Positions 36,875 through 46,251 are shown, counted from the first letter of the stretch. The stretch is DNA of 64,000 nt from Rhodopirellula baltica SH 1 (GCF_000196115.1 NC_005027.1:3596001-3660000); one strand, 5' to 3'. Translations and numbers: made by a program. The notes: a model not told the origin generated them from the sequence alone.

Positions 36875-37139
36875 GGCCTGGCCGGCGGGATCGCCGATCA
36901 GTTCCGGTTCGTCGGGAGAATTGGACAATGGCAGACGAAGAATGAGGGATAGCGAGTGCACAATGAGTGCACCCGGGACACAACCAAGACTCGTCCGGAC
37001 CAAGTCGCACTCGGTTCCGGATTTGGCACCCTCGGCCTACACTCTTCCTACTAGCGTAACGACGCAGCGGAAGATTTTCCGCCATGATTTTCGCAATTTC
37101 GGCCGTTCAGTCCACCCTTCCACCGAATAAACCGCAACC

Positions 37140-38153
37140 GTGGCCCCGACTCCCCCCTCCGACACCACCCGCCTGCGAATCGCCACCCGAGAAAGCCCCC
37201 TGGCCATGTGGCAGGCCGAACATGTCGCCAAATTGTTGAAAAAGCACGGTTTCCAGACCGAAATCGTGCCCTTGGTCAGCAAAGGCGACACCGACATGCG
37301 GCCGATCGATGGGACTCGCCAAGTCGGTTTGTTCACCAAACGGATCCAACAAGCCTTGGTTGACGATGAAGCCGACGTCGCGGTTCACTCCTTGAAAGAC
37401 TTGCCCACCGAGCCGGACAGTCGTTTCGTTTTGGCCGCCGTCCCGCCGCGAGAATCGGTGCTCGACGCTCTGGTGTTTGCCGACAACAGCCCACATTTGG
37501 AGTCCCAAACCGGCGCCGAGTCACCGCTGGACTATTTGCCGCAGGGAGCTCGAGTTGGAACGGGTAGCACTCGCCGGTTAGCTCAATTGAAGCAACTTCG
37601 TCCCGACCTGGAAGTCCTTCCTATTCGCGGAAACGTTCAAACTCGATTGGCCAAACTCAACGCCGGCGAGTTCGACGCGATTGTTTTGGCCCACGCTGGG
37701 ATCTTGCGTTTGGAAATGACCGATCTGCCGCATCGTTTATTTCCTCTCGATGAGATGATTCCCGCCCCCGGCCAAGGTGCCTTGGGAATCGAAGTTCGAA
37801 GCGACGACGCCGGAGCCATGGATGCGATCGCAAACCTAAACGATGCGGCAGCTCGATTGGCTGCGACGGCGGAGCGAAAGGTGCTATCGGAACTTCACGG
37901 CGGATGCTTGGCTCCGATCGCTTGCCATGCCAAATTGGAAACATCTAACCACGGCACCGAGCTATGTCTGCGGGCAATCGTGATGTCAGCCGATGGCGAA
38001 CAACGGTTGCAGGAAGACGCTCGCATCACTGTCCAGCCGAACGACGCTGACTTGCACGTTGCCGAAGCTCACGAGTTGGGAACACTCGTTGCCAAACGTT
38101 TGCGAGACAAAGGTGCAGACAAACTGATCAGCACCGTTCGTGAAAATCACTGA
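37140..38153 (+). CDS. hemC: Hydroxymethylbilane synthase (porphobilinogen deaminase)
   Basis: Polymerises four porphobilinogens into hydroxymethylbilane for haem synthesis. The start is a GTG at 37140, giving 337 aa. N-terminal [48 protein letters not shown] and [15 protein letters not shown] are diagnostic. The dipyrromethane cofactor Cys is in [12 protein letters not shown]. It is followed after 57 bases by hemL, a probable operon. Confidence 0.96.
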
Positions 38154-38210
38154 CGTCCAGCGACAAACTCTGCACGACATCATCACTTCGTTTCACCACC
38201 ACCTACGACC

Positions 38211-39530
38211 ATGAACTCACCCGCGAATTCCTCCGCTGCTCGTCCCGCCGCTGGTCCCAAAAGCGTCGCCGCATTCCAACGTGCCTCCGCGTTGATGCCC
38301 GGTGGCGTCAACTCGCCTGCCCGAGCATTCGGTGCCGTGGGTGGCACCCCCTTGTTCATCGAGCGGGCGGAAGGCCCTTACTTGTACGACATCGATGGCA
38401 ACCGATACATCGATTACATCGGATCATGGGGACCGATGATATTGGGGCATGCCCACCCCGAGGTCATCAATGCAATCACGCAAGCCGCGGCAAAGGGAAC
38501 GAGCTACGGCGCACCAACCGAAGCGGAATCGCGACTCGCCGAACAGATCATCGAAGCCGTTCCCAGCATCGAAAAGGTTCGCTTGGTCAACAGCGGAACG
38601 GAAGCAACTATGAGTGCGTTGCGAGTCGCTCGTGGAGCAACCGGGCGAAAGAAGGTCATTAAATTCGCGGGCAACTATCACGGGCACGTGGACTCATTGC
38701 TCGTCGCCGCCGGAAGTGCCGCGGCAACATTGGGTGCACCTGATTCTCCCGGCGTCACTCCTGGTGCGGCCGAAGACACATTGGTTCTTTCGTACAACGA
38801 TGTGTCGGGATTGCAGAACGCATTCGCTCAACATGGCGACGACATCGCGGCGTTGATCCTCGAACCCGTTGTGGGAAACATGGGGTGCGTTCTGCCAACG
38901 ATGGAGTTTCTCAACGCAGCTCGCGATTTGACGACGAAGCATGGATCGATCCTGATCTTTGATGAGGTCATGACAGGTTTTCGCGTGGCATACGGTGGTG
39001 CCCAAGAACGATTTGGAGTCACGCCCGATATGACCACGCTCGGCAAAATCGTTGGCGGCGGAATGCCACTGGGTGCTTACGGCGGTCGAGCCGACATCAT
39101 GAACCAAGTACTTCCAGCGGGAAAAGTTTTCCAGGCGGGTACGCTGAGCGGAAACCCCGTTGCCGTCGCGGCTGGTTCGGCGACGCTTCGTTTGTTGAAA
39201 GAGAACCCTCCTTACGAACAACTCGAACGATTGGCGGATCGCTTGGCCGATGGCCTGGATCGCGCGGCGACCTCAGCGGGAATGGCTCACACCGTTGCCA
39301 AGGCGGGTGCGATGCTGACGCTGTTCTTCAACCCCGAACCAGTCGATTGCTGGGCCGTGGCTGATCGTTGTGATCGAGAAGCCTTCGGACGCTACTTCTG
39401 GGGATTGATTGACGAAGGCATCTACATGCCATGCAGTCAATTCGAAGCATTGTTTTTCAGCCAACAGCACACCGAGGCCATGATCGACGAAACCATCGCC
39501 GCGGCGGAAAAGGTTCTGAAGTCGCTGTAG
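38211..39530 (+). CDS. hemL: Glutamate-1-semialdehyde 2,1-aminomutase
   Basis: PLP enzyme forming 5-aminolevulinate in the C5 pathway. At 439 aa it has the normal length. Blocks include PGGVNSPARAF, the catalytic Lys in TTLGKIVGGGMPLGAYGG, and DEVMTGFRVA for the PLP-ring Asp. Together with hemC it indicates C5 tetrapyrrole synthesis. The gene ends 50 bases before a short tandem repeat. Confidence 0.96.
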   Translation: MNSPANSSAARPAAGPKSVAAFQRASALMPGGVNSPARAFGAVGGTPLFIERAEGPYLYDIDGNRYIDYIGSWGPMILGHAHPEVINAITQAAAKGTSYGAPTEAESRLAEQIIEAVPSIEKVRLVNSGTEATMSALRVARGATGRKKVIKFAGNYHGHVDSLLVAAGSAAATLGAPDSPGVTPGAAEDTLVLSYNDVSGLQNAFAQHGDDIAALILEPVVGNMGCVLPTMEFLNAARDLTTKHGSILIFDEVMTGFRVAYGGAQERFGVTPDMTTLGKIVGGGMPLGAYGGRADIMNQVLPAGKVFQAGTLSGNPVAVAAGSATLRLLKENPPYEQLERLADRLADGLDRAATSAGMAHTVAKAGAMLTLFFNPEPVDCWAVADRCDREAFGRYFWGLIDEGIYMPCSQFEALFFSQQHTEAMIDETIAAAEKVLKSL

Positions 39531-39581
39531 GTTTGGCGTCTCATGTTCGGTGATGATCCAACCAGAATCGCCGACGTGGCG

Positions 39582-39621
39582 GACAGTGCATGGCAGACAG
39601 TGCATGACAGACAGTGCACGC
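39582..39621. repeat. Three tandem 14-bp repeats
   Basis: GACAGTGCATGGCA, GACAGTGCATGACA and the partial GACAGTGCACGC follow each other directly in the short gap between hemL and the convergent FlgN-like gene. Likely a slippage-prone minisatellite with no obvious hairpin. Confidence 0.75.
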
Positions 39622-39660
39622 TTGAGAATCGATTGCGAATTTGATCTCGCATCAGATCGA

Positions 39661-40149
39661 TCAGCCGGGATTCTGCCCGTCTTGATAAGCACGCAAACGA
39701 TCGATCAAAGAAAGCAATCGATTCGCGGCGGTTGGCAGGGCAACTTCACCGAGTTCTGTGAGTGCGGCGGACGGGCCCCGAGTCTTCTCGCAAACTTGCT
39801 GCATTTCGATTGCGATGCGACGAGCCAATCGTTCTTTTTCTTGGCACAATCGCAAGCGAGTCTTCCAACGAGCCACGTTCTTGGCTTCTTCGGTGGCTGG
39901 AACACGATCGCCTGGACGCACCGTCGAACGTTTTCGGCTCAGCTGATCTTGCGCGGAGGTCAGCTCGAGCTCGGCGACTCGGGTTTGATCTCGCCAGTAG
40001 GTCACTTGATTGACCGAGAAGTGTTCATCCACACGATTCAATGTCGCGTGGATCGATTGGCTGGACAGACACATGCGGTCTGCCAAACGCTCGACGGCCT
40101 GGCGAAGGGCATCGAGCGAATCGAGATCTCGAACGTCGCTTTGGGTCAC
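39661..40149 (-). CDS. FlgN-like flagellar chaperone candidate
   Basis: 162-aa, strongly helical and charged protein, coiled-coil-like through most of its length (for example TRVAELELTSAQDQLSRKR). The GTG start overlaps the flgM stop (GTGA), so the two are translationally coupled. FlgN, an export chaperone for hook-associated proteins, commonly follows flgM and has the same size and helical nature. That context is the main support; the sequence alone does not identify it. Confidence 0.6.
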   Translation of the reverse strand: MTQSDVRDLDSLDALRQAVERLADRMCLSSQSIHATLNRVDEHFSVNQVTYWRDQTRVAELELTSAQDQLSRKRSTVRPGDRVPATEEAKNVARWKTRLRLCQEKERLARRIAIEMQQVCEKTRGPSAALTELGEVALPTAANRLLSLIDRLRAYQDGQNPG

Positions 40150-40466
40150 GCCAGTTTATCGAGGAAGCGGTCAAGTGCCGCGTCCATCTTCTCCGGAGTA
40201 TCGTAACTTCCATCGGCAATTTGACGACGGATATCAGCAACGCGATCGATTCGGATTTCACCACCACCGGCGATGGGTGATGCGGAATCCAAACGATTCG
40301 CAGAAGTCGCGGCGCTGGACAAATCGAGTTGGTCCTCGGGCGCGGCAGAGGTTCTTGTTGTGGCAGCGTCCGGCTTCAGACGGTTCGCGCCGGCATTGGC
40401 AGCTGGCTTGGAAACCGACGAGGCGGCTTGGCTCGTGGAAAGTCGAAATGGACCGTAAATTTGCAT
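40146..40466 (-). CDS. flgM: Anti-sigma-28 factor FlgM
   Basis: Small inhibitor of the flagellar sigma factor. From the ATG at 40466 the product is about 106 aa; the frame extends to 40535. The N-terminal half is disordered-looking and Ala/Ser-rich. The C-terminal IRIDRVADIRRQIADGSYDT followed by PEKMDAALDRFLDKLA matches the FlgM sigma-binding helices. No other flagellar genes are in the window apart from the coupled FlgN-like gene. Confidence 0.8.
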   Translation of the reverse strand: MQIYGPFRLSTSQAASSVSKPAANAGANRLKPDAATTRTSAAPEDQLDLSSAATSANRLDSASPIAGGGEIRIDRVADIRRQIADGSYDTPEKMDAALDRFLDKLA

Positions 40467-41140
40467 CTTGACGCGTGCTCCCGGGCGGAAAGCGGAATTG
40501 ACAACCGGATGACATACCGGACCTTCGTGGCCCATTTGGCATGTCGATCGATCGACAAAAGTTTGAAAAGGATTGTGGGTGCGACAACCGATCCGTCATG
40601 GGAGTGCGCTCGGGGCGCATCCAATCAGGGAACTCTCGACTCGGTTATCAGCGTTGCAATCCTTGTCCCAGGAATCAATCCGTCAGAATCGGTGGAGACT
40701 TCGCAAGCGCAGTTTCGAGAACACGTCTGATATCGGCCTGAATCGCCGATGGCCTGCAGTCTCATTTGAATTCTGAGCAAAAGTTCTGGGCAAAATTCTG
40801 TTCCGTCACACTATCAATCGCGTGAAACCGCCGGCAAGGTCAACGCAGCCAAAAAAATTGGCTTTTGCAAACGAATTGATTCAAGCCTCACGAGTTGCCA
40901 TCCGTGACCGGTTTCTCGACTCCCAAAACACCTGACCGGATCTTTACCGTCCCGTGACAGTTGGGTGTGAAACGATCGGGTTTCACATCCCGCCGCCGGA
41001 GTTTTCCACTCACGCTCCGGGGGATGGGCAGTTTGGTCCAGCTACCGGCTTGCCCGAAAGGTACTGGCAAGGGACGATGTTGATCCTCCTCGTTTTCCAT
41101 TCGCAATCCTCATCGCCGCAACGGTAATCTCGGATCCCCG
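40467..41140. other. Divergent intergenic region upstream of flgM and the glmU-like gene
   Basis: About 670 bases without a convincing ORF (a 72-aa frame on the minus strand at 40888-41106 looks spurious). It contains an 8-bp inverted repeat at 40966-40987. It should hold the divergent promoters for the flagellar pair and the glmU-like/prs pair. Confidence 0.45.
40966..40987. promoter_or_regulatory. Inverted repeat TGTGAAAC / GTTTCACA
   Basis: Perfect 8-bp arms with a 6-base GATCGG centre, about 155 bases before the glmU-like start. It could be an operator for a dimeric repressor or a leader hairpin. No U-tract follows, so it is not an obvious terminator. Confidence 0.35.
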
Positions 41141-41938
41141 ATGACTACGAATTCAGAGTCCTCCGCTCCCCCGACGGCGAACTCCACCGCCAATGTATGC
41201 CTGGTCGTCCTCGCCGCCGGCAAGGGAACTCGCATGAACAGCGAACTTCCCAAGGTCCTGTGCCCTGTAGTCGATCGGCCCATGATTCACTTTGTCCTGG
41301 ACGCCGCCGACAAAGCTGGCATTCAGAAAAAAATCGCGGTGGTGGGCTACGAAGCGGATCTGGTGCGAAAAGAGCTCCAAACCCGCGGCGATGATTCGCT
41401 GACCTTTGCCGAGCAAACCGAGCAGCTAGGAACGGGGCATGCCGTTCAAAGGTGTCGCGACCAGCTGGCCGGCCACGAAGGCCTCACTCTCGTCATCGCT
41501 GGTGACTCCCCGCTGATTCAACCATCCAGCCTGATCAAGCTGATCGAGCATTTCCAAGCCACCCGTCCGGCGTTGCTGCTTGGTACTTTGACCAAAGACG
41601 ATCCGACGGGCCTGGGCCGAATCGTGCGAAACGAAAGCGGCCAATTCACCGGCATCGTGGAACACAAAGATGCCACCGACGAACAACGCGAAATTCGCGA
41701 AGTGAACATGAGCACGTATCTGTTCAACAACGAGGACTTGCTCGAATCGCTTTCGAAACTGAGCAACGACAACGCCCAAGGCGAATACTACCTGACGGAT
41801 TGTGCACGTCTGCTTCACGAAGCCGGACGCCCCGTCGAAGCCTTGCCCGTTTTGCAGGATTGCGAATCGCTTTCCATCAACAACCCCGAGGAACTCCAAG
41901 TGGTCGACCAAACAATGCGAGCGATGGGTTATGCGTGA
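41141..41938 (+). CDS. NDP-sugar nucleotidyltransferase (GlmU N-terminal type)
   Basis: Nucleotidyltransferase resembling the uridylyltransferase half of GlmU. VVLAAGKGTRMNSELPKVL is the nucleotide loop with the catalytic Arg and Lys; EQLGTGHAVQ, GDSPLI and NMSTYLFN follow as in GlmU. At 265 aa it has no left-handed beta-helix acetyltransferase domain (GlmU is about 450 aa), so it would make UDP-GlcNAc from GlcNAc-1-P only if the acetyl step is done elsewhere. Its last 8 bases overlap prs. Confidence 0.88.
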   Translation: MTTNSESSAPPTANSTANVCLVVLAAGKGTRMNSELPKVLCPVVDRPMIHFVLDAADKAGIQKKIAVVGYEADLVRKELQTRGDDSLTFAEQTEQLGTGHAVQRCRDQLAGHEGLTLVIAGDSPLIQPSSLIKLIEHFQATRPALLLGTLTKDDPTGLGRIVRNESGQFTGIVEHKDATDEQREIREVNMSTYLFNNEDLLESLSKLSNDNAQGEYYLTDCARLLHEAGRPVEALPVLQDCESLSINNPEELQVVDQTMRAMGYA

Positions 41939-42881
41939 ACTGAAAATCTTCAGTGGCCGAGCAAACCACGATCTCGCTGAAAAACTGTGTCGCCACCTGC
42001 ACCTGAAACCCGCTCGCATCACGCTGGGCCAATTTCCGGACGGCGAAAACTACTGCAAACTGGATGAAGATGTTCGCGGTCGCGATGTTTTCCTCGTGCA
42101 GCCCACTTGTCCACCCGTCAACGACAACTTGATTGAGTTGTTGACGATGATCGATTGCTGCAAACGTGCCAGTGCCGAGCGGATCACCGCCGTGATTCCT
42201 TACTTTGGCTACGCCAGACAAGATCGCAAAGATGAAGGTCGCGTGCCGATCACTGCGAAGTTGGTTGCGAACCTCATCACACGAGCCGGTGCCGATCGCG
42301 TCCTCACAATGGATCTGCACGCCGCACAGATTCAAGGTTTCTTTGACGTTCCCGTCGATCACCTGTACGCCGCTCCGGTTATCAACGATCACTTTGTCAG
42401 TCGCCGATTCGCTGGCGATGAGGTTGTCGTTGTCAGTCCCGACGAAGGCAGTATCAAGCGAGCGCTCGGTCACACCAAACGACTCGGTGGCAATTTGGCC
42501 ATCGTCGACAAACGTCGCACCAACGCCTTGGAAGTCCGCCAAAACACGATCATCGGCGGCCCTGTCGAAGGCAAAGTGGCTCTCATGTTTGACGACATGA
42601 TCAGCACGGCCGGATCGATCTGCGGTGCGGCTCGTTTGGTTCACGAAGCGGGTGCGAAAGAGATTCACATCGCTTGCACCCACGGGGTTCTTTGCGGTCC
42701 AGCCATCGAAAGACTGCGTGAAGCCCCAATTGATTCGATCACCGTCACGGATACGATTCCTGTGACGGGTGAGAAATTGTTGCCAAACCTAGTCCAGCTT
42801 TCTGTGGCACCGTTGTTGGCCGAAGCCATCAAACGAATTCACCACGACCAATCCATCAGCGAACTATTTCGAGAACGCTGA
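41931..42881 (+). CDS. prs: Ribose-phosphate pyrophosphokinase
   Basis: Makes PRPP from ribose-5-phosphate and ATP. The ATG at 41931 gives 316 aa, the standard size; the frame is open further upstream only because it runs inside the preceding gene. LKIFSGRANHDLAEKL is the N-terminal block; the PRPP-binding loop is LMFDDMISTAGSI; VLTMDLHAAQIQGFFDVP is conserved. It is coupled to the glmU-like gene by an 8-base overlap, an arrangement known in other bacteria for glmU-prs. Confidence 0.96.
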   Translation: MRELKIFSGRANHDLAEKLCRHLHLKPARITLGQFPDGENYCKLDEDVRGRDVFLVQPTCPPVNDNLIELLTMIDCCKRASAERITAVIPYFGYARQDRKDEGRVPITAKLVANLITRAGADRVLTMDLHAAQIQGFFDVPVDHLYAAPVINDHFVSRRFAGDEVVVVSPDEGSIKRALGHTKRLGGNLAIVDKRRTNALEVRQNTIIGGPVEGKVALMFDDMISTAGSICGAARLVHEAGAKEIHIACTHGVLCGPAIERLREAPIDSITVTDTIPVTGEKLLPNLVQLSVAPLLAEAIKRIHHDQSISELFRER

Positions 42882-42903
42882 CACTCAACTTCGCGTACCT
42901 GAC

Positions 42904-44397
42904 TTATTCGGAGTCTTGGCAAAAGTTTTCGACGATGCCAATTCCGGTCAGTCCGTTTCGACGAAGCTCATTGACGAGTGTTTCGATTTCCGAAACATCC
43001 GTCCGACTTGCGTCACGTACGACCAACGCCGAATCACACAGACTCGCGGTCGCCAACGCGGACGTGCCGCAGTCGATGATCACCAGATCGAATGACTGTT
43101 TGAGTCGCTCGACGACCTGTTCTAACTCGCTCGAAGCGGGCGACAATTCGTCCGCTCCCGGCAGCAGAGGGATCAAAGTCAACGCGTCAGACTCGGACGC
43201 CACGGCAATTTCTTCAACGGGAATGCCGTCGCGAATGGCATCGATCCAGTCGTGATCCAACTCCAGTGCGAAGTCGTCGACCAGAGTAGGACCGTTGCTG
43301 TCGGCATCGACCAAAGCAACCTTCATTCCCGTGTAGGCGACACTCAATGCGATGCCCATCGCAACGGTCGAGCGACCTTCACCGGGCAGAACACTGGTCA
43401 CTGCGATCGACCCTAGTCCATCGAGCTGTGCGTCGACGATGTGCTGCCCGAGTTGATCGGCCAGCGACCCACACAAAAACAATTCGGAAACCGTATCCGG
43501 AACATCCAATTCGTTCACTTGCCAGGCAGCGACAAACGGTCGCTTGGCAACTTGCACCGGTTCTTTGATTGGTGCGGAAATTGTTTCAATTGCGGCCAAC
43601 GGTTCTGGCTGGATCAACGGTGTGGGCTCTGCCACGGTCGCAGTCTGCTGCCGCATTGATTCGGCAAGATAGCGTTCCGCTTCGCTCATCGTCTGAGCCG
43701 CGCGAGCCGCAACGTCGGGTGTCGATTGTGGCTTGGGCACTTCTGCCGGAACATGGCTCGGGGCCGCCTTGTGGGCAACTGGCTGCGATGCAACCGATTC
43801 GATTGTGTTGGTGTCCGACACCGGTGCAACTGGAATCTTTGCAACGCCAGAGACAATCAATGGTTCGCCAATTCGTCGAGCCGTTTCTTCGGCGTTCACC
43901 GGTCGATCGATCCGCAATCGAGTCGACTGATCAGCGGTCTCCATCCAGATCGATGATGATTCGGCCACGGATGCATCCAACTGCATTCCGGTCACATCAT
44001 CGCGACGATCACCCACCATTGGTTTCAACCGGTCAGATGGCTGGCTGATTGGCGAAGGTGATTTTTGGAGCGAGTGAGCCTTTGGTGCAGGAACAACTGG
44101 GTCGCTTACCGGAGCAGGTTGATCCGATGGCGTTCCGGCGACGGCGCCTTCCGTTTCTCGTTGGCGACGCATCGAAGCGGCACGATCAAGTCGCAACACG
44201 GCTTCGTCCAAGCGGCGAGTGACACGTTCGGATCGCTCCAGACCAGTCAACGAATCTTGATTGGCGGTGTCATTCGTTCGCGGCAACTCGGAGACGGATT
44301 CAATGGAATCGACCGCCTGCATCTGAGCCACCGTCTTGGAAACGTAGCGACGATTCCGAGCATGCGATTGAATGAAGTTATTGGGTTGAGTCATCAC
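42904..44397 (-). CDS. P-loop ATPase related to polysaccharide BY-kinase/MinD family
   Basis: 497-aa protein with a long disordered Pro/Ser/Ala-rich N-terminal half and a C-terminal ATPase. The Walker A is SVLPGEGRSTVAM (residues 335-347), with Arg where bacterial tyrosine kinases of the CpsD/CapB type have Lys; Walker A' VALVDADS (359-366) and Walker B DLVIIDCG (437-444) follow. It lacks the C-terminal tyrosine cluster of autophosphorylating BY-kinases, so it is more likely an ATPase or regulator of exopolysaccharide export. The membrane protein gene lies 13 bases upstream, probably co-transcribed. Confidence 0.8.
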   Translation of the reverse strand: MMTQPNNFIQSHARNRRYVSKTVAQMQAVDSIESVSELPRTNDTANQDSLTGLERSERVTRRLDEAVLRLDRAASMRRQRETEGAVAGTPSDQPAPVSDPVVPAPKAHSLQKSPSPISQPSDRLKPMVGDRRDDVTGMQLDASVAESSSIWMETADQSTRLRIDRPVNAEETARRIGEPLIVSGVAKIPVAPVSDTNTIESVASQPVAHKAAPSHVPAEVPKPQSTPDVAARAAQTMSEAERYLAESMRQQTATVAEPTPLIQPEPLAAIETISAPIKEPVQVAKRPFVAAWQVNELDVPDTVSELFLCGSLADQLGQHIVDAQLDGLGSIAVTSVLPGEGRSTVAMGIALSVAYTGMKVALVDADSNGPTLVDDFALELDHDWIDAIRDGIPVEEIAVASESDALTLIPLLPGADELSPASSELEQVVERLKQSFDLVIIDCGTSALATASLCDSALVVRDASRTDVSEIETLVNELRRNGLTGIGIVENFCQDSE

Positions 44398-44410
44398 GTT
44401 TCCCTGTCAC

Positions 44411-45946
44411 TCAGCGGCGCAGATTAAAATCGGGATAGAAAGGCGGTGCGGCAACTCGGGCCTCGGGTTGGTCACTCGTCGCCGGGGCTTGGGTTCCGAC
44501 CGAACCCTCCGGTCCATCGCCTGGCAATGCAAACCGGAAGTCGGGAGTGCTTGGTGATTGAGTTGCAGGAAATTCGTTTGCTCCCGCTACCTGTTCGGCG
44601 ACGGTCGCTGCCGGCGAACCAGTGGCAGTCGGTCCGGCAGACGCGGCGTTTGACGCTTGCTCACCCATTTCCGATGGCATTGGTGGCAAGTAGTCCATCC
44701 AGTTTGAAATGGGGCCTGGCGTTCCGGACTGCAGTGGAACGGGAACCGCATCTGGCGTCTCTTCAACCGACGTCGTGTCCGTTGGTGGCACATCATTCAT
44801 CAATGCGTCACTACCGAACGAGGTGTCTTGATCGGCGGTTGTGTCGAATTCTTCCTCGGTGATTTCTGATGGCGAACCGGCAGCGTAGTTCGCCGCCAAG
44901 GCATCAAGTGTCATGCCTGCATTGGTGGGCGACGACACGGCTACCGCTGACGATTCCTGATGGAATGGCACCGAATCAAATGGAGCATCTGCACCGACGC
45001 CGTGTTGCATCGTCGATGATGCCAATTGCGACTGAACCAAGCTGGTTCCACCCGGAACCACTCCCATGGCCTTGGTCGCCGATGGTTGGCCCAAAGTTGT
45101 TTTGTTAACAGAGTGCTTCGGAGTGCTAGACGAGGCGGCGGCCACAGACGGACCGGGCGTGACTTGACCGACGTTCGGTTTTGGATTGCCGATCTTGCCA
45201 ACTGCGACGCTGTCTGTCGCTTTGCGATCGCCTAAGTGCTTCTTTGGTCGCGTGTTCGCTTTGTCGCTGGCGATTGAACTGATTGGAGATAGATCGTCCT
45301 TCTTCGCTGCCGAACGATCGGCCTCGGGCTCCTTCGCTATCAACGCTTCTGAATTTTGTTGTGCGTTCGGATTTCGTCGCGGCGCGAACACCGCCCAGCA
45401 CGCCAGAACAGCAAGCAAAACCAGCAATGTGTTCCGTGAACCAACAACCGCCAACGCTCGGTTGCTAAACGTCTCCGAGCTTTCTTTCCACGACGGCTTG
45501 GATGCCACTTCGGTTGACTTTGAATCGACCAATACCGTTGCGGTGGTGGCGGGCGACGACACAACAGGCTGCACCGACGGCGCATTCTGAGTCGTTGCAT
45601 TCCGAGTTGTGTTTTCACGAAGCGCTGGAGCAGCAACTGCCGCTGACGCGTCCGGTGAACTCACCAAGTTCTGAGGCGGCACCAAATTGGGCAAACGCGT
45701 GACGCTGGCAGGAGCGTCCAAGTTGGTGGGGACTTCCGTTGCGGCATCGAGCATGTCTTGCATTGACAGCCCCGCATCGCTTCCTGGTTCTTCCGGAGGC
45801 ACTGTTTCTTCGACATAGGCCTCTTCCGGACCTGTCGGCGGACAAAGGTCGGGCAGTCGAAGCAACGTTGGCGCCATTTCATCCATCTCCGTGCGAGACG
45901 GATTGGAGCGACGGCTTGGATTGGTATTTTTGGACGCGGTTGTCAT
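44411..45946 (-). CDS. Single-pass membrane protein, low complexity
   Basis: About 511 aa from the ATG at 45946 (frame open to 46033). One transmembrane segment at about 171-188 (NTLLVLLAVLACWAVFA); the rest is Pro/Ser/Thr/Ala-rich and probably disordered on both sides, with no known domain. The C-terminal half would lie in the periplasm. It is immediately upstream of the P-loop ATPase gene and may be its membrane partner. Unrecognised family. Confidence 0.75.
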   Translation of the reverse strand: MTTASKNTNPSRRSNPSRTEMDEMAPTLLRLPDLCPPTGPEEAYVEETVPPEEPGSDAGLSMQDMLDAATEVPTNLDAPASVTRLPNLVPPQNLVSSPDASAAVAAPALRENTTRNATTQNAPSVQPVVSSPATTATVLVDSKSTEVASKPSWKESSETFSNRALAVVGSRNTLLVLLAVLACWAVFAPRRNPNAQQNSEALIAKEPEADRSAAKKDDLSPISSIASDKANTRPKKHLGDRKATDSVAVGKIGNPKPNVGQVTPGPSVAAASSSTPKHSVNKTTLGQPSATKAMGVVPGGTSLVQSQLASSTMQHGVGADAPFDSVPFHQESSAVAVSSPTNAGMTLDALAANYAAGSPSEITEEEFDTTADQDTSFGSDALMNDVPPTDTTSVEETPDAVPVPLQSGTPGPISNWMDYLPPMPSEMGEQASNAASAGPTATGSPAATVAEQVAGANEFPATQSPSTPDFRFALPGDGPEGSVGTQAPATSDQPEARVAAPPFYPDFNLRR

Positions 45947-46251
45947 GCGTACTTCTCTCGTTTTGGAACGTGAGTGGTCTACGGAAACATCCTCCACGTA
46001 CAGGACTCTCCAGGCGCAACATCTCCCCTCCACGGATCGACATCACACAGAAACGATCTTGAGGGAAATCCGGAATAGCGAAACTTTGCGGGCGACTACA
46101 AGACGGATCAAGCAAACAACAACCGCCGAACCAGTTTCACGCGATTCGTTTCATTAGTGCCACTCCAACGAGTCGGGACAATTCTCAGTTTGCTTGGACT
46201 CTGTTAAACTAGAAGTTGTCGAACTTCCCACTCACCTTTCGGTACAAATCG
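45947..46251. other. Divergent intergenic region
   Basis: About 305 bases between the membrane protein gene (left) and the small lipoprotein gene (right). I see no ORF, repeat or RNA; it should contain both promoters. Confidence 0.4.

Noticed and set aside
40888-41106. 72-aa minus-strand open frame upstream of the glmU-like gene
   Set aside because: No homologous motif, no clear start signal and it spans the inverted repeat; probably leader DNA.
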